A stretch of 64,000 nt of DNA from Hungatella hathewayi WAL-18680 (lineage in GTDB: Bacteria; Bacillota; Clostridia; Lachnospirales; Lachnospiraceae), in the NCBI RefSeq assembly GCF_000235505.1, contig NZ_JH379027.1:547513-611512 (forward strand), in the 5' to 3' direction. The notes under the pieces are model-generated. The model searched no databases, was not told the DNA's origin, and saw only the letters and a list, made by a program, of their open reading frames with translations. Below are positions 9,374-19,700 of this stretch, in pieces (positions within the stretch are counted from its first letter, which is position 1; every line of letters begins with the position of its first letter). Made by a program: the position numbers and the translations under genes.

Positions 9374-10705
9374 ATGAATAAATTGACAGGAGCGCTGCTG
9401 AAAACAGGCGGCAACAGGGAAAAACAGAATATGCTCTGGAATATGGCGGGGAGCTTCTGCTATGCGTTTGCCAGTATGGTGCTGGCATTTCTGGTTATGG
9501 GGATTATCGGTGATGAGGAAGGCGGTATTTTCTCCTTCGGATTCAGTACCCTGGGCCAGCAGATGTTTATCCTGGCCTATTTTGGCATCCGCCCGTTTCA
9601 CATTACGGACGGGACCGGGGAGTATTCCTTCGGGGAATATTTACACCACAGGTATCTGACCTGCGGTGCGGCGCTGCTATGTGGAATCGGTTACCTGACG
9701 CTGTTTCACAGCCGGTATACCGGTCGTGAGATGACGGTGCTGTTTCTCCTTATCTGCTATAAGGTTGTGGATGGTTTTGCGGATGTTTATGAGACGGAAT
9801 TTCAGCGCAGCGGCCGTCTCTATCTGACTGGTAAATCCAATACCTTCCGTGTGATACTGAGTGTGGGAAGTTTTCTGACGGCGCTGACAATATCTCACCG
9901 ATATTACTTATCCAATCCGGTGGGGACGGACAATTCCCTTATCATCGCCTGTGCCATTGCGGTCGCGGCCCAGGTGCTGGGCGTGCTGCTGTTTGACATC
10001 CCGGTGCTTCGGGAACTGCCGACAGTGGCCTACGAGTGGGGACGAGGAAAGATAAAACCGCTGTTTTGGAATTCGAGTCTGCTGTTTGTGTCCGTATTTC
10101 TTGACTTTTATATCTTTTCCGCAGTAAAATATGCTATCTATGCCCATATGAACAAAGCGGCATCCGGCTATTTTAATATTATATTTATGCCAACATCGGT
10201 GATAAATCTGGCGGCCGGATTTGTGATTCGGCCGTTTCTCACTTATCTGACTGAATACTGGACGGAGAAACGTTACCGGGATTTCAACACAACGCTGAAA
10301 AAGCTGACGCTGGTTATCAGCGGTCTGACCGTGCTGGCGGTAGGCGCCACCTGGGCCATCGGCGGGCCGGTGCTTGGAATTCTGGAAACCATTTTGGGGG
10401 ATGCTTATCAGGGGAAACTGACGGTCTATCAAATCCCGTTTATCTGGATTGTGCTGGGCGGTGGTTTCTACGCGGTGCTGAACCTGTATTACTATGTGCT
10501 GGTTATCCTGCGCAAGCAGAAGTTGATATTTGGTATTTATGTGGTAATGACGGCCATTGCGGCCGCGACGGCTCCTTACCTGGTGAAAACAGGCGGAATC
10601 CCTGGGGCCGCGGCTGGCTACCTGTTGTTGATGATATTGATGACAGCCATGTTTGTGGCAGGCGCGCTGGTGAGTTACCGTAGAGAAATGGAGAGCAATA
10701 CATGA
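9374..10705 (+). CDS. Flippase-like polytopic membrane protein
   Basis: A 443-residue protein with about twelve to fourteen hydrophobic helices, LWNMAGSFCYAFASMVLA near the N-terminus and FSFGFSTLGQQ in the first loop, which fits the polysaccharide transport side of the MOP superfamily. It would move a lipid-linked sugar or repeat unit. The stop overlaps the next start by four bases (ATGA), so translation is probably coupled to the following glycosyltransferase. Sequence is divergent from the flippase at 4890, so this is not a recent duplicate. Confidence 0.72.
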   Translation: MNKLTGALLKTGGNREKQNMLWNMAGSFCYAFASMVLAFLVMGIIGDEEGGIFSFGFSTLGQQMFILAYFGIRPFHITDGTGEYSFGEYLHHRYLTCGAALLCGIGYLTLFHSRYTGREMTVLFLLICYKVVDGFADVYETEFQRSGRLYLTGKSNTFRVILSVGSFLTALTISHRYYLSNPVGTDNSLIIACAIAVAAQVLGVLLFDIPVLRELPTVAYEWGRGKIKPLFWNSSLLFVSVFLDFYIFSAVKYAIYAHMNKAASGYFNIIFMPTSVINLAAGFVIRPFLTYLTEYWTEKRYRDFNTTLKKLTLVISGLTVLAVGATWAIGGPVLGILETILGDAYQGKLTVYQIPFIWIVLGGGFYAVLNLYYYVLVILRKQKLIFGIYVVMTAIAAATAPYLVKTGGIPGAAAGYLLLMILMTAMFVAGALVSYRREMESNT

Positions 10706-11664
10706 GAGAGACAGCATCATGGCGGGTAGATGTGATTATTCCGGTCTATCAGCCAGGGCGGACGTTTAGCGGCCTTCTGGAAATGCTGAAGCGGCAGACG
10801 TACCCAATCGGGAAAATCATTATCATGAATACGGACAAATCCTACTGGAATGACGGCGGCTATCAGGGCATCCCTGGGCTGGAGGTCCACCATGTGACGA
10901 AGGCGGAGTTTGACCACGGCGGAACAAGAAACCTTGGCGCCGGTTACTCCGACGCGGATATTATGGTGTTTTTAACGGACGATGCAGTGCCGAAGGACGA
11001 GCGCCTTATCGAGCGTTTGGTGGAAGCATTGTCCTGGACGGGGGATGATGGGGAGACGGTGGCTGTGGCCTATGCAAGACAGCTTCCGGCTGCTGACTGC
11101 CGCTATATTGAGCGTTACACGAGGTCCTTCAACTATCCGGAGGAGAGCCGGGTAAAGACGGCGTCGTCCCTGCCGGAGCTTGGCATCAAGACCTACATGG
11201 CTTCCAATGTGTGCTGTGCCTACCGGAGAGATATTTTTCTGAAACTGGGTGGATTTATCACCCGGACGATATTTAATGAAGACATGATTTACGCCGCCAA
11301 TGCGGTCAAGGCAGGCTACGGAATTGCCTATGCGGCCGAGGCCCGGGTGATTCATTCCCATAACTTATCAGGCGGGCAGCAGTTTCACCGGAATTTCGAT
11401 TTGGCCGTATCCCAGGCGGACCACCCGGAGATATTCGAGGGGGTTCCGTCGGAGGGCGAGGGCATCCGTCTGGTGAAACAGACGGCGTCCTATCTGGTGA
11501 AAACAGGTCATTTCTGGCTGCTGCCGTCCCTGGTATACGGCAGTGGCTGTAAATATGCAGGGTACTGGCTGGGAAAACGCTACCGCCGTCTTCCGTCATG
11601 GCTGGTGAGAAAATGTACCATGAATCAGGATTACTGGAACCGGAAAGGAGTTGAGGGAAAATGA
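10702..11664 (+). CDS. GT2 family glycosyltransferase (rhamnosyltransferase type)
   Basis: A 320-residue GT-A enzyme. VDVIIPVYQPGRTF opens the domain, FDHGGTRNLGA is the hallmark of the RfbF/rhamnosyltransferase group and FLTDDAVP carries the metal-binding acids. FNEDMIYAANAVKAGY holds the likely catalytic acids near the acceptor site. It is coupled by four-base overlaps to the flippase-like gene upstream and the DUF2304 gene downstream. It probably transfers rhamnose or another 6-deoxyhexose. The donor is inferred from family similarity. Confidence 0.87.
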   Translation: MRETASWRVDVIIPVYQPGRTFSGLLEMLKRQTYPIGKIIIMNTDKSYWNDGGYQGIPGLEVHHVTKAEFDHGGTRNLGAGYSDADIMVFLTDDAVPKDERLIERLVEALSWTGDDGETVAVAYARQLPAADCRYIERYTRSFNYPEESRVKTASSLPELGIKTYMASNVCCAYRRDIFLKLGGFITRTIFNEDMIYAANAVKAGYGIAYAAEARVIHSHNLSGGQQFHRNFDLAVSQADHPEIFEGVPSEGEGIRLVKQTASYLVKTGHFWLLPSLVYGSGCKYAGYWLGKRYRRLPSWLVRKCTMNQDYWNRKGVEGK

Positions 11665-12032
11665 TGACGATGACACTTCGCGTGGCCCTTGTGCTGGTAT
11701 CGTTCATGACGCTGTTTCTGATGATGAGGAAAATCCGTCAGGCAAAAGTACAGATCGAGTCTGCCATTTTCTGGATTGTGCTGGCCCTGGTGCTGGTGGT
11801 GTTCAGCATTTTCCCATCGGTGGCCGATTTTGCCGCCAGGATGCTCGGCATCTATTCCACGGCAAACTTCCTGTTCCTGTTTGCCATCTTTTTGTTAATC
11901 GTGAAAGTGTTTTATATGACCATTCATATCTCGCAGCTGGAGACGAAGGTGAAAGATTTGGTGCAGCAGATGGCGTTGGAGGAGAAGAAGCATGAAGACG
12001 AACAGCCTGAAAAATCTGGGAAAACAGAATAA
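11661..12032 (+). CDS. DUF2304 family small membrane protein
   Basis: A 123-residue protein with three hydrophobic helices in the first 80 residues and a charged, coiled-coil-like tail (SQLETKVKDLVQQMALEEK). The pattern, including the RKIRQAKVQIESAIFW loop, is that of DUF2304 proteins, which nearly always sit beside polyprenyl-phosphate glycosyltransferases and DUF2142 proteins, as here. A membrane-docking role for the DPM1-like enzyme at 8635 is inference. It overlaps the upstream gene by four bases and the downstream gene by 41. Confidence 0.82.
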   Translation: MMTMTLRVALVLVSFMTLFLMMRKIRQAKVQIESAIFWIVLALVLVVFSIFPSVADFAARMLGIYSTANFLFLFAIFLLIVKVFYMTIHISQLETKVKDLVQQMALEEKKHEDEQPEKSGKTE

Positions 12033-13663
12033 AGTGACCGTTGCCGGTCTTCTGCTGCTGGTATTTCTGGGAGTGAAACACTATATGGATACCAGGGCGG
12101 GGGCCATCGGGAGCGGCGATAGCTGGCTGACCGGACAGTATATGGTCCTCTTTGTGGTCTGCCTGTTGGGAGCCCTGCTGTTTGGATATCTGCTGTACGG
12201 CGGATGGAAGCTGGAGCATGTCTTCGTGGCGGCCGGATTATTCTTCGGCGGCCTGTTTCTGTGTGTACTGCCGCCCCTCTCGGCGCCGGATGAGGTGAGC
12301 CATTACATCAGCGCCTACCAGCTGTCCAGTCACATCATGGGAAAACCGGCCAACTATAAGACCGGTCATGTGCTGGTGAGGGCCGAGGACTGGTTTTTGG
12401 AGGATGTAAACGGGGAATACCAATATGAACTGGACGGCGATGCACTGGTGGCGGTTCATCAGGAGGAGACGGACGCCACGGTTCTGGGGCAGACGCTGAC
12501 GGAAGATACTTATAAAAAGATACATGAGCTGGGACTGTTTCATCACGCGGCGGTTCCTGGCGTGGAGGGAGCGGACCAGACTCCGGTCTACGCGGTGTCC
12601 ACCTATCCCCCGGTAGTGACTACACCTCTGGCCTATGTGCCTCAGGCGGTCGGCATCACGCTGGCAAGGCTTCTCGGGATGAACAGTTTGGGACTGGCAT
12701 ATCTGGGACGGCTTTTTAATTTATTTTTTTATGTTGGAATTACTTTTTTTGGCGATGAAACGCCTGCCTTTTGGGAAAGAGGCGCTGTTTGGCGTGGCGC
12801 TTCTGCCCATGACCCTGCATTTGACAGGTTCCATGTCCTATGACGCCATGATTCTGGCCCTGGCCTTCTATTTTACGGCGGTCTGTCTGGATTTGGCGTA
12901 TGAGAAGGAAAATGTCCGGGTGCGCGACATTGTGGTATTGGCGGCTGTTGTCGCTGTGATGGGACCCTGCAAGATGGTCTATGCGGTGCTGATGGCCTTC
13001 TGTTTTTTAATCCCGGTCCGGAAGTTTGGCGGCTGGCGCAATTATCTTCTGTCCGCGGCGGCGGTGCTGGCGGCCTTTGTCATCGCCATGGTTCTGGTCA
13101 ACAGCCAGACGATTGCCATCTATACCTCCGAGTCAGAGACTTATGTGACCTGGGCGGAGGAAGCCGGGTACAGCTTTGGACAGCTACTGTCCAACCCGAA
13201 ACTGTTGTTTCAGATGTTTTACAACACGTTTGTCTGGCAGGCGGAGTATTACCACCTGACCATGATAGGCGCTTATCTTGGAAATGTGGATGTGGTGCTG
13301 GACGTGCCATATCTGGCAGTGATGTTTTTCAGTCTCGGACTTCTTGGTTTATCCTTCCGCAAACCGGGGGAAACTCTTAAGATATCCATGGGACAGAGAT
13401 GTTTTATCTGGATTGTCTGCCTGGGATGTGCCGGGGCCGTCATGTTCTCCATGCTGCTGGCCTGGACTCCTGTCAGCTCCAAAGTCATTACCGGCGTGCA
13501 GGGAAGGTATTTTCTCCCATTTCTGCCGGTGCTGCTGATGAGCCTGAAAAATAACACGGTGGTGTTGACAAAAGACGTCAACCGGACTCTGCTCTATCTG
13601 ATGTGCGTGGCGGACTGCTATGTGATTTTGCGGCTGTTCAGCATTGTCAGCATGCGGCTGTAA
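11992..13663 (+). pseudogene. DUF2142 family membrane protein, split by a +1 frameshift
   Basis: Two overlapping frames together encode one DUF2142-type polytopic membrane protein. The first frame (11992-12843) reads normally to LFNLFFYVGITF and then runs into unrelated sequence. The second (12731-13663) resumes with LAMKRLPFGKEALFGVALLP. The switch point is a run of seven T at 12744-12750. Removing one T gives a continuous product of about 556 residues with typical multi-helix topology. A second run of seven T lies at 12724-12730. The gene may be truly broken, switched by homopolymer slippage, or affected by a sequencing error. DUF2142 proteins occur in polysaccharide loci and may act as GT-C-like transferases. 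Confidence 0.8.
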
Positions 13664-13684
13664 TGGGCTGATTTTCGGTTGTAG

Positions 13685-13713
13685 TGGAAAAATATCGCGG
13701 TTTGTGTTAGAAT
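13685..13713 (+). promoter_or_regulatory. Candidate promoter for the ABC exporter genes
   Basis: TAGAAT at 13708-13713 with a TGT extension fits an extended -10. TGGAAA at 13685-13690 lies 17 bases upstream as a weak -35. It precedes the wzm-like gene by about 35 bases and lies in the only gap between the DUF2142 gene and the exporter. Confidence 0.45.
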
Positions 13714-13747
13714 CTTGGTGAACTTCGTCGAAAAGGAAGGAAAACCT

Positions 13748-14560
13748 ATGAGTTATCTGATTTCGTTAATGAAAGAAATCATTAAAAAAAGAAAATTAAT
13801 TCTGGATTTGTCAAAGGCGGATTTTAAGAAACGCTTTGTCGGCTCCTATTTTGGTATTATATGGATGTTTATCCAGCCGATTGTAACCGTGCTTATCTAC
13901 TTCTTTGTGTTCCAGATGGGCTTTAAGAGCGCGCCGCCGGTGCCCGGCTATCCCTATGTGCTGTGGCTGATTCCCGGTATTGTGCCCTGGTTTTATTTGA
14001 GCGAGGCCATGAACAGCGGAACCAACTGCCTCCAGGAGTACAACTACCTGGTGAAGAAGGTGGTGTTCCGGGTGGAGATATTGCCGATTATCAAGGTAAT
14101 GTCCTGTCTGATGGTACACCTGATATTCGTGTTTATCATGCTGGTGGTATTTTTAATTTACGGCAGAATGCCTATGTTTTCCTGGATTCAGATTGTGTAT
14201 TACACGTTTGCGGCCAGTGTGTTCTCGCTGGCGATTGTGTACTTTACCAGCGCTGTGAATGTGTTTTTTAAGGATATGGCCCAGATTGTCAACATTTTTC
14301 TGCAGTTTGGAATGTGGCTGACCCCGATTATGTGGGACCCTATCATGTTCCCCAACAGTCCGGCCTGGCTGACTACGGTTTTAAAGATTAATCCGGTGTA
14401 CTACATCACCACCGGGTACCGTGACAGTATGCTGACGGGAGATGCGTTCTGGCAGAGGCCGTCGCTGACTGTCTATTTCTGGGTGGTGACAATTCTGCTG
14501 TTTTTGTGCGGGCTGAAGGTATTTAAAAAGTTGAGACCGCATTTCTCAGATGTGCTGTAA
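13748..14560 (+). CDS. wzm: Polysaccharide ABC exporter permease (Wzm/TagG-like)
   Basis: A 270-residue ABC-2 type permease with six predicted helices. The N-terminus has the amphipathic KADFKKRFVGSYFGIIWMFIQP that typifies Wzm/TagG/RfbA permeases. GMWLTPIMWDP and the following INPVYYITTGYR loop are also family markers. It would export a lipid-linked polysaccharide across the membrane with the ATPase encoded 11 bases downstream. An in-frame GTG at 13715 exists, but ATG 13748, behind an AAGGAAGG site, gives the normal N-terminus. Confidence 0.93.
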   Translation: MSYLISLMKEIIKKRKLILDLSKADFKKRFVGSYFGIIWMFIQPIVTVLIYFFVFQMGFKSAPPVPGYPYVLWLIPGIVPWFYLSEAMNSGTNCLQEYNYLVKKVVFRVEILPIIKVMSCLMVHLIFVFIMLVVFLIYGRMPMFSWIQIVYYTFAASVFSLAIVYFTSAVNVFFKDMAQIVNIFLQFGMWLTPIMWDPIMFPNSPAWLTTVLKINPVYYITTGYRDSMLTGDAFWQRPSLTVYFWVVTILLFLCGLKVFKKLRPHFSDVL

Positions 14561-14571
14561 GGAGATTTTTC

Positions 14572-15894
14572 ATGGATAGAGTAGAGACGGATTATGCAAT
14601 CCGCGTAAAAGACGTGACAAAAATATACCGTTTATATGACAAGCCCATCGACAGGCTGAAGGAATCGCTGCACCCGCTGCACAAGGAGTATCATAAAAAG
14701 TTTTATGCGCTGAACAGCATTTCCTTTGATGTGAAAAAGGGCGAGACCGTGGGCATTATCGGCACCAACGGGTCCGGGAAGTCCACGATTTTGAAGATTA
14801 TAACGGGCGTTTTATCGCCCACCACCGGGGAAGTGGAGGTAGTGGGAACGATATCGGCTCTGCTGGAGCTGGGCGCCGGGTTTAACATGGATTATACCGG
14901 AATTGAAAATATCTATATGAACGGCACCATGATGGGATTTTCCAGAAAGGAAATGGACGAGAAGCTCCAGGATATTCTGGATTTTGCGGACATCGGGGAT
15001 TTTGTGTACCAGCCGGTGAAGACGTATTCCAGCGGTATGTTTGTCCGCCTGGCATTTGCGCTGGCTATCAATGTGGAGCCGGAGATCTTGATTGTGGACG
15101 AGGCGCTTTCCGTGGGCGACGTGTTCTTCCAGTCCAAGTGTTATCGGAGGATGGAGGAAATCCGCAAGAAGGGGACCACGATTCTGATGGTTACCCACGA
15201 TATGGGAAGCATTATCAAATATTGTGACAAGGTGGTGCTGCTGAACCGGGGCAGTTTTGTGGCCGAGGGAAGCGCCGGACATATGGTGGACTTGTACAAG
15301 AAGATTCTGGCCAACCAGATGGACGCTCTCAATGAGGAGCTGGAGGAGATGAATGATTTTTCCGGCGAGGGAGAGCGAAAGACTTCACCGGTCCGGAAGT
15401 CGGAAGTAGGACTGATGAAGGATAAACTGACCATCAACTCCAACCGTACCGAGTATGGGGACGGAAGGGCTGAGATTTATGATTTGGGACTGTTTGATGA
15501 GAGAGGGAATCTGACGAATCTGCTGCTGAAAGGGGAATCATTTACCATTAAGGAGAAGATTCGGTTCCATACGGCGATTCAGTCGCCTATTTTTACTTAC
15601 ACCATCAAGGATAAGAAGGGGACGGATTTGACCGGAACCAATACTATGTTTGAGGGAACGGAGATAAAGCCGGTGAAGGCCGGGGATGAGTATGAGGTAT
15701 CCTTTACCCAGAAGATGACGCTTCAGGGCGGGGAGTATCTGCTCAGCATGAGCTGTACCGGATTTGAGCAGGGGGAACATGTGGTGTACCACCGACTGTA
15801 TGATGTGGCGAACATCACGGTGATTTCCAACAAGAATACGGTGGGCGTGTATGATATGGAGTCTCAGGTAGAGGCGAAGTATGTGAAGGCATAA
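14572..15894 (+). CDS. wzt: Polysaccharide ABC exporter ATPase with sugar-binding domain (Wzt-like)
   Basis: A 440-residue ATPase partner of the Wzm-like permease. The nucleotide-binding domain (about 1-245) has Walker A GTNGSGKST, the YSSGM signature seen in Wzt/TagH proteins, Walker B ILIVDEALS and the VTHD switch histidine. The C-terminal 180 residues, after a charged linker, form the extra beta-rich domain found in Wzt proteins that recognise the end of the finished glycan. Its presence suggests a chain whose terminus is marked before export. The methyltransferase directly downstream is a candidate for making that mark. Confidence 0.92.
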   Translation: MDRVETDYAIRVKDVTKIYRLYDKPIDRLKESLHPLHKEYHKKFYALNSISFDVKKGETVGIIGTNGSGKSTILKIITGVLSPTTGEVEVVGTISALLELGAGFNMDYTGIENIYMNGTMMGFSRKEMDEKLQDILDFADIGDFVYQPVKTYSSGMFVRLAFALAINVEPEILIVDEALSVGDVFFQSKCYRRMEEIRKKGTTILMVTHDMGSIIKYCDKVVLLNRGSFVAEGSAGHMVDLYKKILANQMDALNEELEEMNDFSGEGERKTSPVRKSEVGLMKDKLTINSNRTEYGDGRAEIYDLGLFDERGNLTNLLLKGESFTIKEKIRFHTAIQSPIFTYTIKDKKGTDLTGTNTMFEGTEIKPVKAGDEYEVSFTQKMTLQGGEYLLSMSCTGFEQGEHVVYHRLYDVANITVISNKNTVGVYDMESQVEAKYVKA

Positions 15895-15945
15895 GTGAAT
15901 GGAACTGTGCGGCGTCAGTGGCGGCAACAGGAAAGGAATAAACAG

Positions 15946-16749
15946 ATGAGTGATATCAGCAGGGAAATCATGGATTTGCTGGAGCGGTACGGGGCGGACA
16001 GGAAGCTGGCACTGCGGGAGCACAGCAGGCTGGATTATCTGTATGCATTGTCGGATATGAGGGAAAATCTGCTGGAGTGGTATCCCTTCCGGGCGGAGGG
16101 ACGGCTTTTGCAGATTGGCTCGGATTACGGGGCCATGACGGGGCTTTACTGCCGGAGAGTGGCTGAGGTTGTGGTGCTGGATGAGTCCCAGGACAATCTG
16201 GAGGCCAACCGGATGCGCCACCGGGAAGAGGAGCATGTGACTTACGTCCATGGGACGTTGGAAGATTATGTAAACCAGTCCAGGCGGGTGGAATGTTTTG
16301 ATTATGTGGTATTTGTTGGCTCCATGCGGCCGGATTATGAAGCATATATGCATGGAGTGAAGCGGATGCTGAAGCCGGGCGGGGAATTGATTGTGGCGGT
16401 CTGCAATCCCTTTGGCATGAAGTACTGGGCCGGAGCGCAGAAGGATGAATTCAGCTATTCAAGAAACGCGCTGGTGAAGCTGCTCGCGGAGACGGAAGAT
16501 GGAATGGATGATGGGAACCAGCTGGAATTCTATTATCCCATGCCGGATTATAAGCTGCCAATCTCCATCTATTCCCAGTCGTATCTGCCGGGAAAGGGCG
16601 ATTTGACCAACACGCTGACGGCTTACGATTATCCCAAGTATCTGCTGCTGGATATCGGGGCGTCCTACGATGCGGTGTGTGAGGATGGACAGTTTGAGAA
16701 TTTTGCGAATTCCTTTTTAGTGATATGGAGAAAATATGGTGCAAATTAA
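15946..16749 (+). CDS. SAM-dependent methyltransferase, class I-like
   Basis: A 267-residue protein. LLQIGSDYGAMTGLYCRR is a motif I SAM-binding loop (in place of the classical GxGxG), VVVLDESQDNLE is the acidic motif for the SAM ribose, and MLKPGGELIVAVCNP is the usual post-motif strand. It probably methylates a sugar of the glycan. ATG 15946, with GGAAAGG about ten bases upstream, is preferred to an in-frame GTG at 15895. The stop overlaps the next gene by 14 bases. Position directly after the Wzt gene suggests chain-end methylation, which is inference. Confidence 0.8.
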   Translation: MSDISREIMDLLERYGADRKLALREHSRLDYLYALSDMRENLLEWYPFRAEGRLLQIGSDYGAMTGLYCRRVAEVVVLDESQDNLEANRMRHREEEHVTYVHGTLEDYVNQSRRVECFDYVVFVGSMRPDYEAYMHGVKRMLKPGGELIVAVCNPFGMKYWAGAQKDEFSYSRNALVKLLAETEDGMDDGNQLEFYYPMPDYKLPISIYSQSYLPGKGDLTNTLTAYDYPKYLLLDIGASYDAVCEDGQFENFANSFLVIWRKYGAN

Positions 16750-19700
16750 GTTTGTAAAGTATAACAGCACAAGGCGAGAGCGGTTTCAGATCAAGACAAC
16801 GATTCTGGAAGAAAATGGGACCCGGTATGTGGAGAAAGCAGCCCTGAGTATGGAAGGCGCTCCCCATATCTGGTCTTTTGCGTCTAATTATGGTCTGCTG
16901 TCGGGACAGCACCGGGTGTTAAAATTCGCGGAGCCGGTGATTCATGAGGACAGGTCCCGCGCCAGATTCCCCTATTTGACAGGGGAGACACTGGCGGAAC
17001 GGTTGGGCCGGGAGATTCAGGGAGGCAAGGCCCCGGTGGATGCCATACGGGAAGCCTTGGACCTGGTATTCGATGTGGCGCCGGAGTGCGTGGAGCCGTT
17101 TCGGGTGACGCCGGAGTTTCTGGAGGTGTTTGGAGGGGACGAAAGTTCCTTTGAGGACATGGAGGATGACTCCTATGTTATCTCCAATGTGGACGCCCTG
17201 TTTGAAAATATGATGCTGACGGAGGACGGGCTGTACTGTCTGGATTACGAGTGGGTGTTCCAGTTTCCGATTCCGGTTCAGTTTTTGAAATACCGGACGT
17301 TGTACTATTTCTACCAGCAGTACCACAGTCTGATGGAGTATGAGTCCAGGGAGAGTTTTCTGGCGGAGTTTGGAATCAGCGTGGAGATGGCCGGGAGATA
17401 CCAGGCCATGGAGCAGTGTTTCCAGGAGTATGTCCATGGGGAGAACCAGAGAATTTATCTGGAAAACTTCATGATACGGACCAAGACCGTCAAGGAACTG
17501 GCCCAGGTGGATGGCGAGCTGGAGAGGACGAAAGAACGTCTGGAGCAGTTAAAGCTGCAGGTAAAGGAGCGGGATTTGAATATCCGCAAGCTCCAGGAGG
17601 TCCAGCGTCTGACCAACAACCATGTGACCAACTTGGAGATTATGATCAAGGATTTGCGGGCTGAAATCGGGGAGATGGGGAAGACTCTGTCCTACTTGAA
17701 CCGGCATGAGGCTTTGATATTTAAGGTAAGGAGAAAGCTGGGGCAGAAGTTCAATGAGCGGTATCCGAAGGGAACCGTAAAGAGGAAAAAACTGTCCTAT
17801 CTGAAAGAATATATTCTCCATCCATTCCGCTCTCTGAAGTTATATACGTCTGAGGAGGGGAAGAATTTAAAGGATGGGGATTTCAATATCGGTGAGGAGT
17901 ACCGGGTGCATGGGAAACTGAGATTTCCGAAGGTGGAGTCTCCCATGGTTTCCATTGTCATTCCGGTTTACAATCAGATTCATTACACCTACGCTTGTCT
18001 GGTGTCTATTTTGGAGCATACCACGGATGTGAGCTATGAGGTGATTATCGCTGATGATGTCTCCACGGATGCCACCTCCCATTTGAGTGATTATGTGGAA
18101 GGGCTGGTGATCTGCCGGAACACCACCAACCAGGGATTTCTGCGCAACTGCAACAATGCGGCCAGGTCCGCCCGCGGGAAGTATGTGATGTTTTTAAACA
18201 ACGACACCAAGGTGACGGAAGGGTGGCTCAGTTCGCTGGTGAATCTGATTGAGTCGGACCGGACGATTGGAATGGTTGGCTCCAAGCTGGTCTACCCGGA
18301 TGGACGCCTTCAGGAAGCGGGAGGCATTATCTGGAGCGACGGCTCCGGCTGGAATTACGGGCGGCTGGATGACCCGGACAAGCCGGAATATAACTATGTA
18401 AAAGACGTGGATTACATCTCCGGGGCGGCAATTCTGCTGTCTAATGAGCTTTGGAAGCAGATAGGTGGGTTTGATACCCGGTTTGCACCGGCTTACTGCG
18501 AGGATTCGGATTTGGCGTTTGAGGTGCGAAAGGCCGGTTACCGGGTGGTATATCAGCCGCTGTCCAAGGTGATTCACTTCGAGGGCATTTCCAACGGAAC
18601 CGACGTGGAGGGCTCCGGCCTGAAACGGTATCAGGTGGCCAACAGCAAGAAGCTGAAGGAGAAATGGGCGGAGGAGATCAAAAAGCAGTGTGAGAATAAT
18701 GGGAATCCCGACCCCTTCCGCGCGAGAGAGCGGAGTGTGGGGAAGGAGATTATCCTGGTTGTGGACCATTATGTGCCTACCTATGACAGGGATGCCGGCT
18801 CCAAGACCACGTACCAGTATTTGAAAATGTTCCTGAGCAAGGGTTATGTGGTAAAGTTTTTGGGAGATAATTTCCTCCACGAGGAGCCGTATTCCACGCA
18901 GCTGCAGCAGATGGGCATTGAGATTTTGTATGGGCAGGAGTACCAAGTGAGAATCTGGGATTGGCTGAAGGACCATGGGAATGATATTTCCTTTGCCTAT
19001 TTGAACCGGCCTCATATTGCGACGAAGTATATTGACTTTATCAAAGAGAATACCAATATCAAAGTGATTTATTACGGCCACGACCTGCATTTCCTGAGAG
19101 AAGGACGGGAGTACGCCCTGACGGGGGATGTGGAGAGACGGCAGGCGGCCGAGTACTGGAAATCCATCGAAATGTCGCTGATGTACAAGGCGGATGTGTC
19201 CTACTATCCGTCCTATATTGAGCGGGACGCCATCAAGGCGGTGGATGAGGACATTCCGGTGAAGGACATTGTGGCATACGTGTACGAGGAGTTCCTGGAC
19301 AATATCCAGGACGACTTTGCCATGAGGGAAGGACTGCTGTTCGTCGGCGGCTTCGCCCATCCGCCCAATGCCGACGCCGTGCTGTGGTTCGCCAGAGAGA
19401 TTTATCCGTTGATCCGGGAGAAGCTGGATATTCCATTTTATGTGGTAGGCTCCAAGGTAACGGATGAGATTAAGGCGCTGGAGCAGCCGGGCAATGGAAT
19501 CGTGATCAAAGGATTTGTCAGCGAGGAAGAGCTGGCTGAGTTATACTGCACCAGCCGGATCGTGGTAGTGCCGCTGCGCTACGGCGCCGGCGTAAAAGGA
19601 AAAGTGATAGAAGCTCTCTACAACGGAGCGCCAATCATCACCACCTCCATCGGCGCCGAGGGAATCCCGTCCGCCGGTGACGTCATGCTGATACAGGATA

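Noticed and set aside
12724-12760. Programmed +1 ribosomal frameshift in the DUF2142 gene
   Set aside because: T7 alone is not a known +1 site, and no stop codon or stimulatory site stands at the switch. Slippage or error is simpler, so it is listed as a broken gene.
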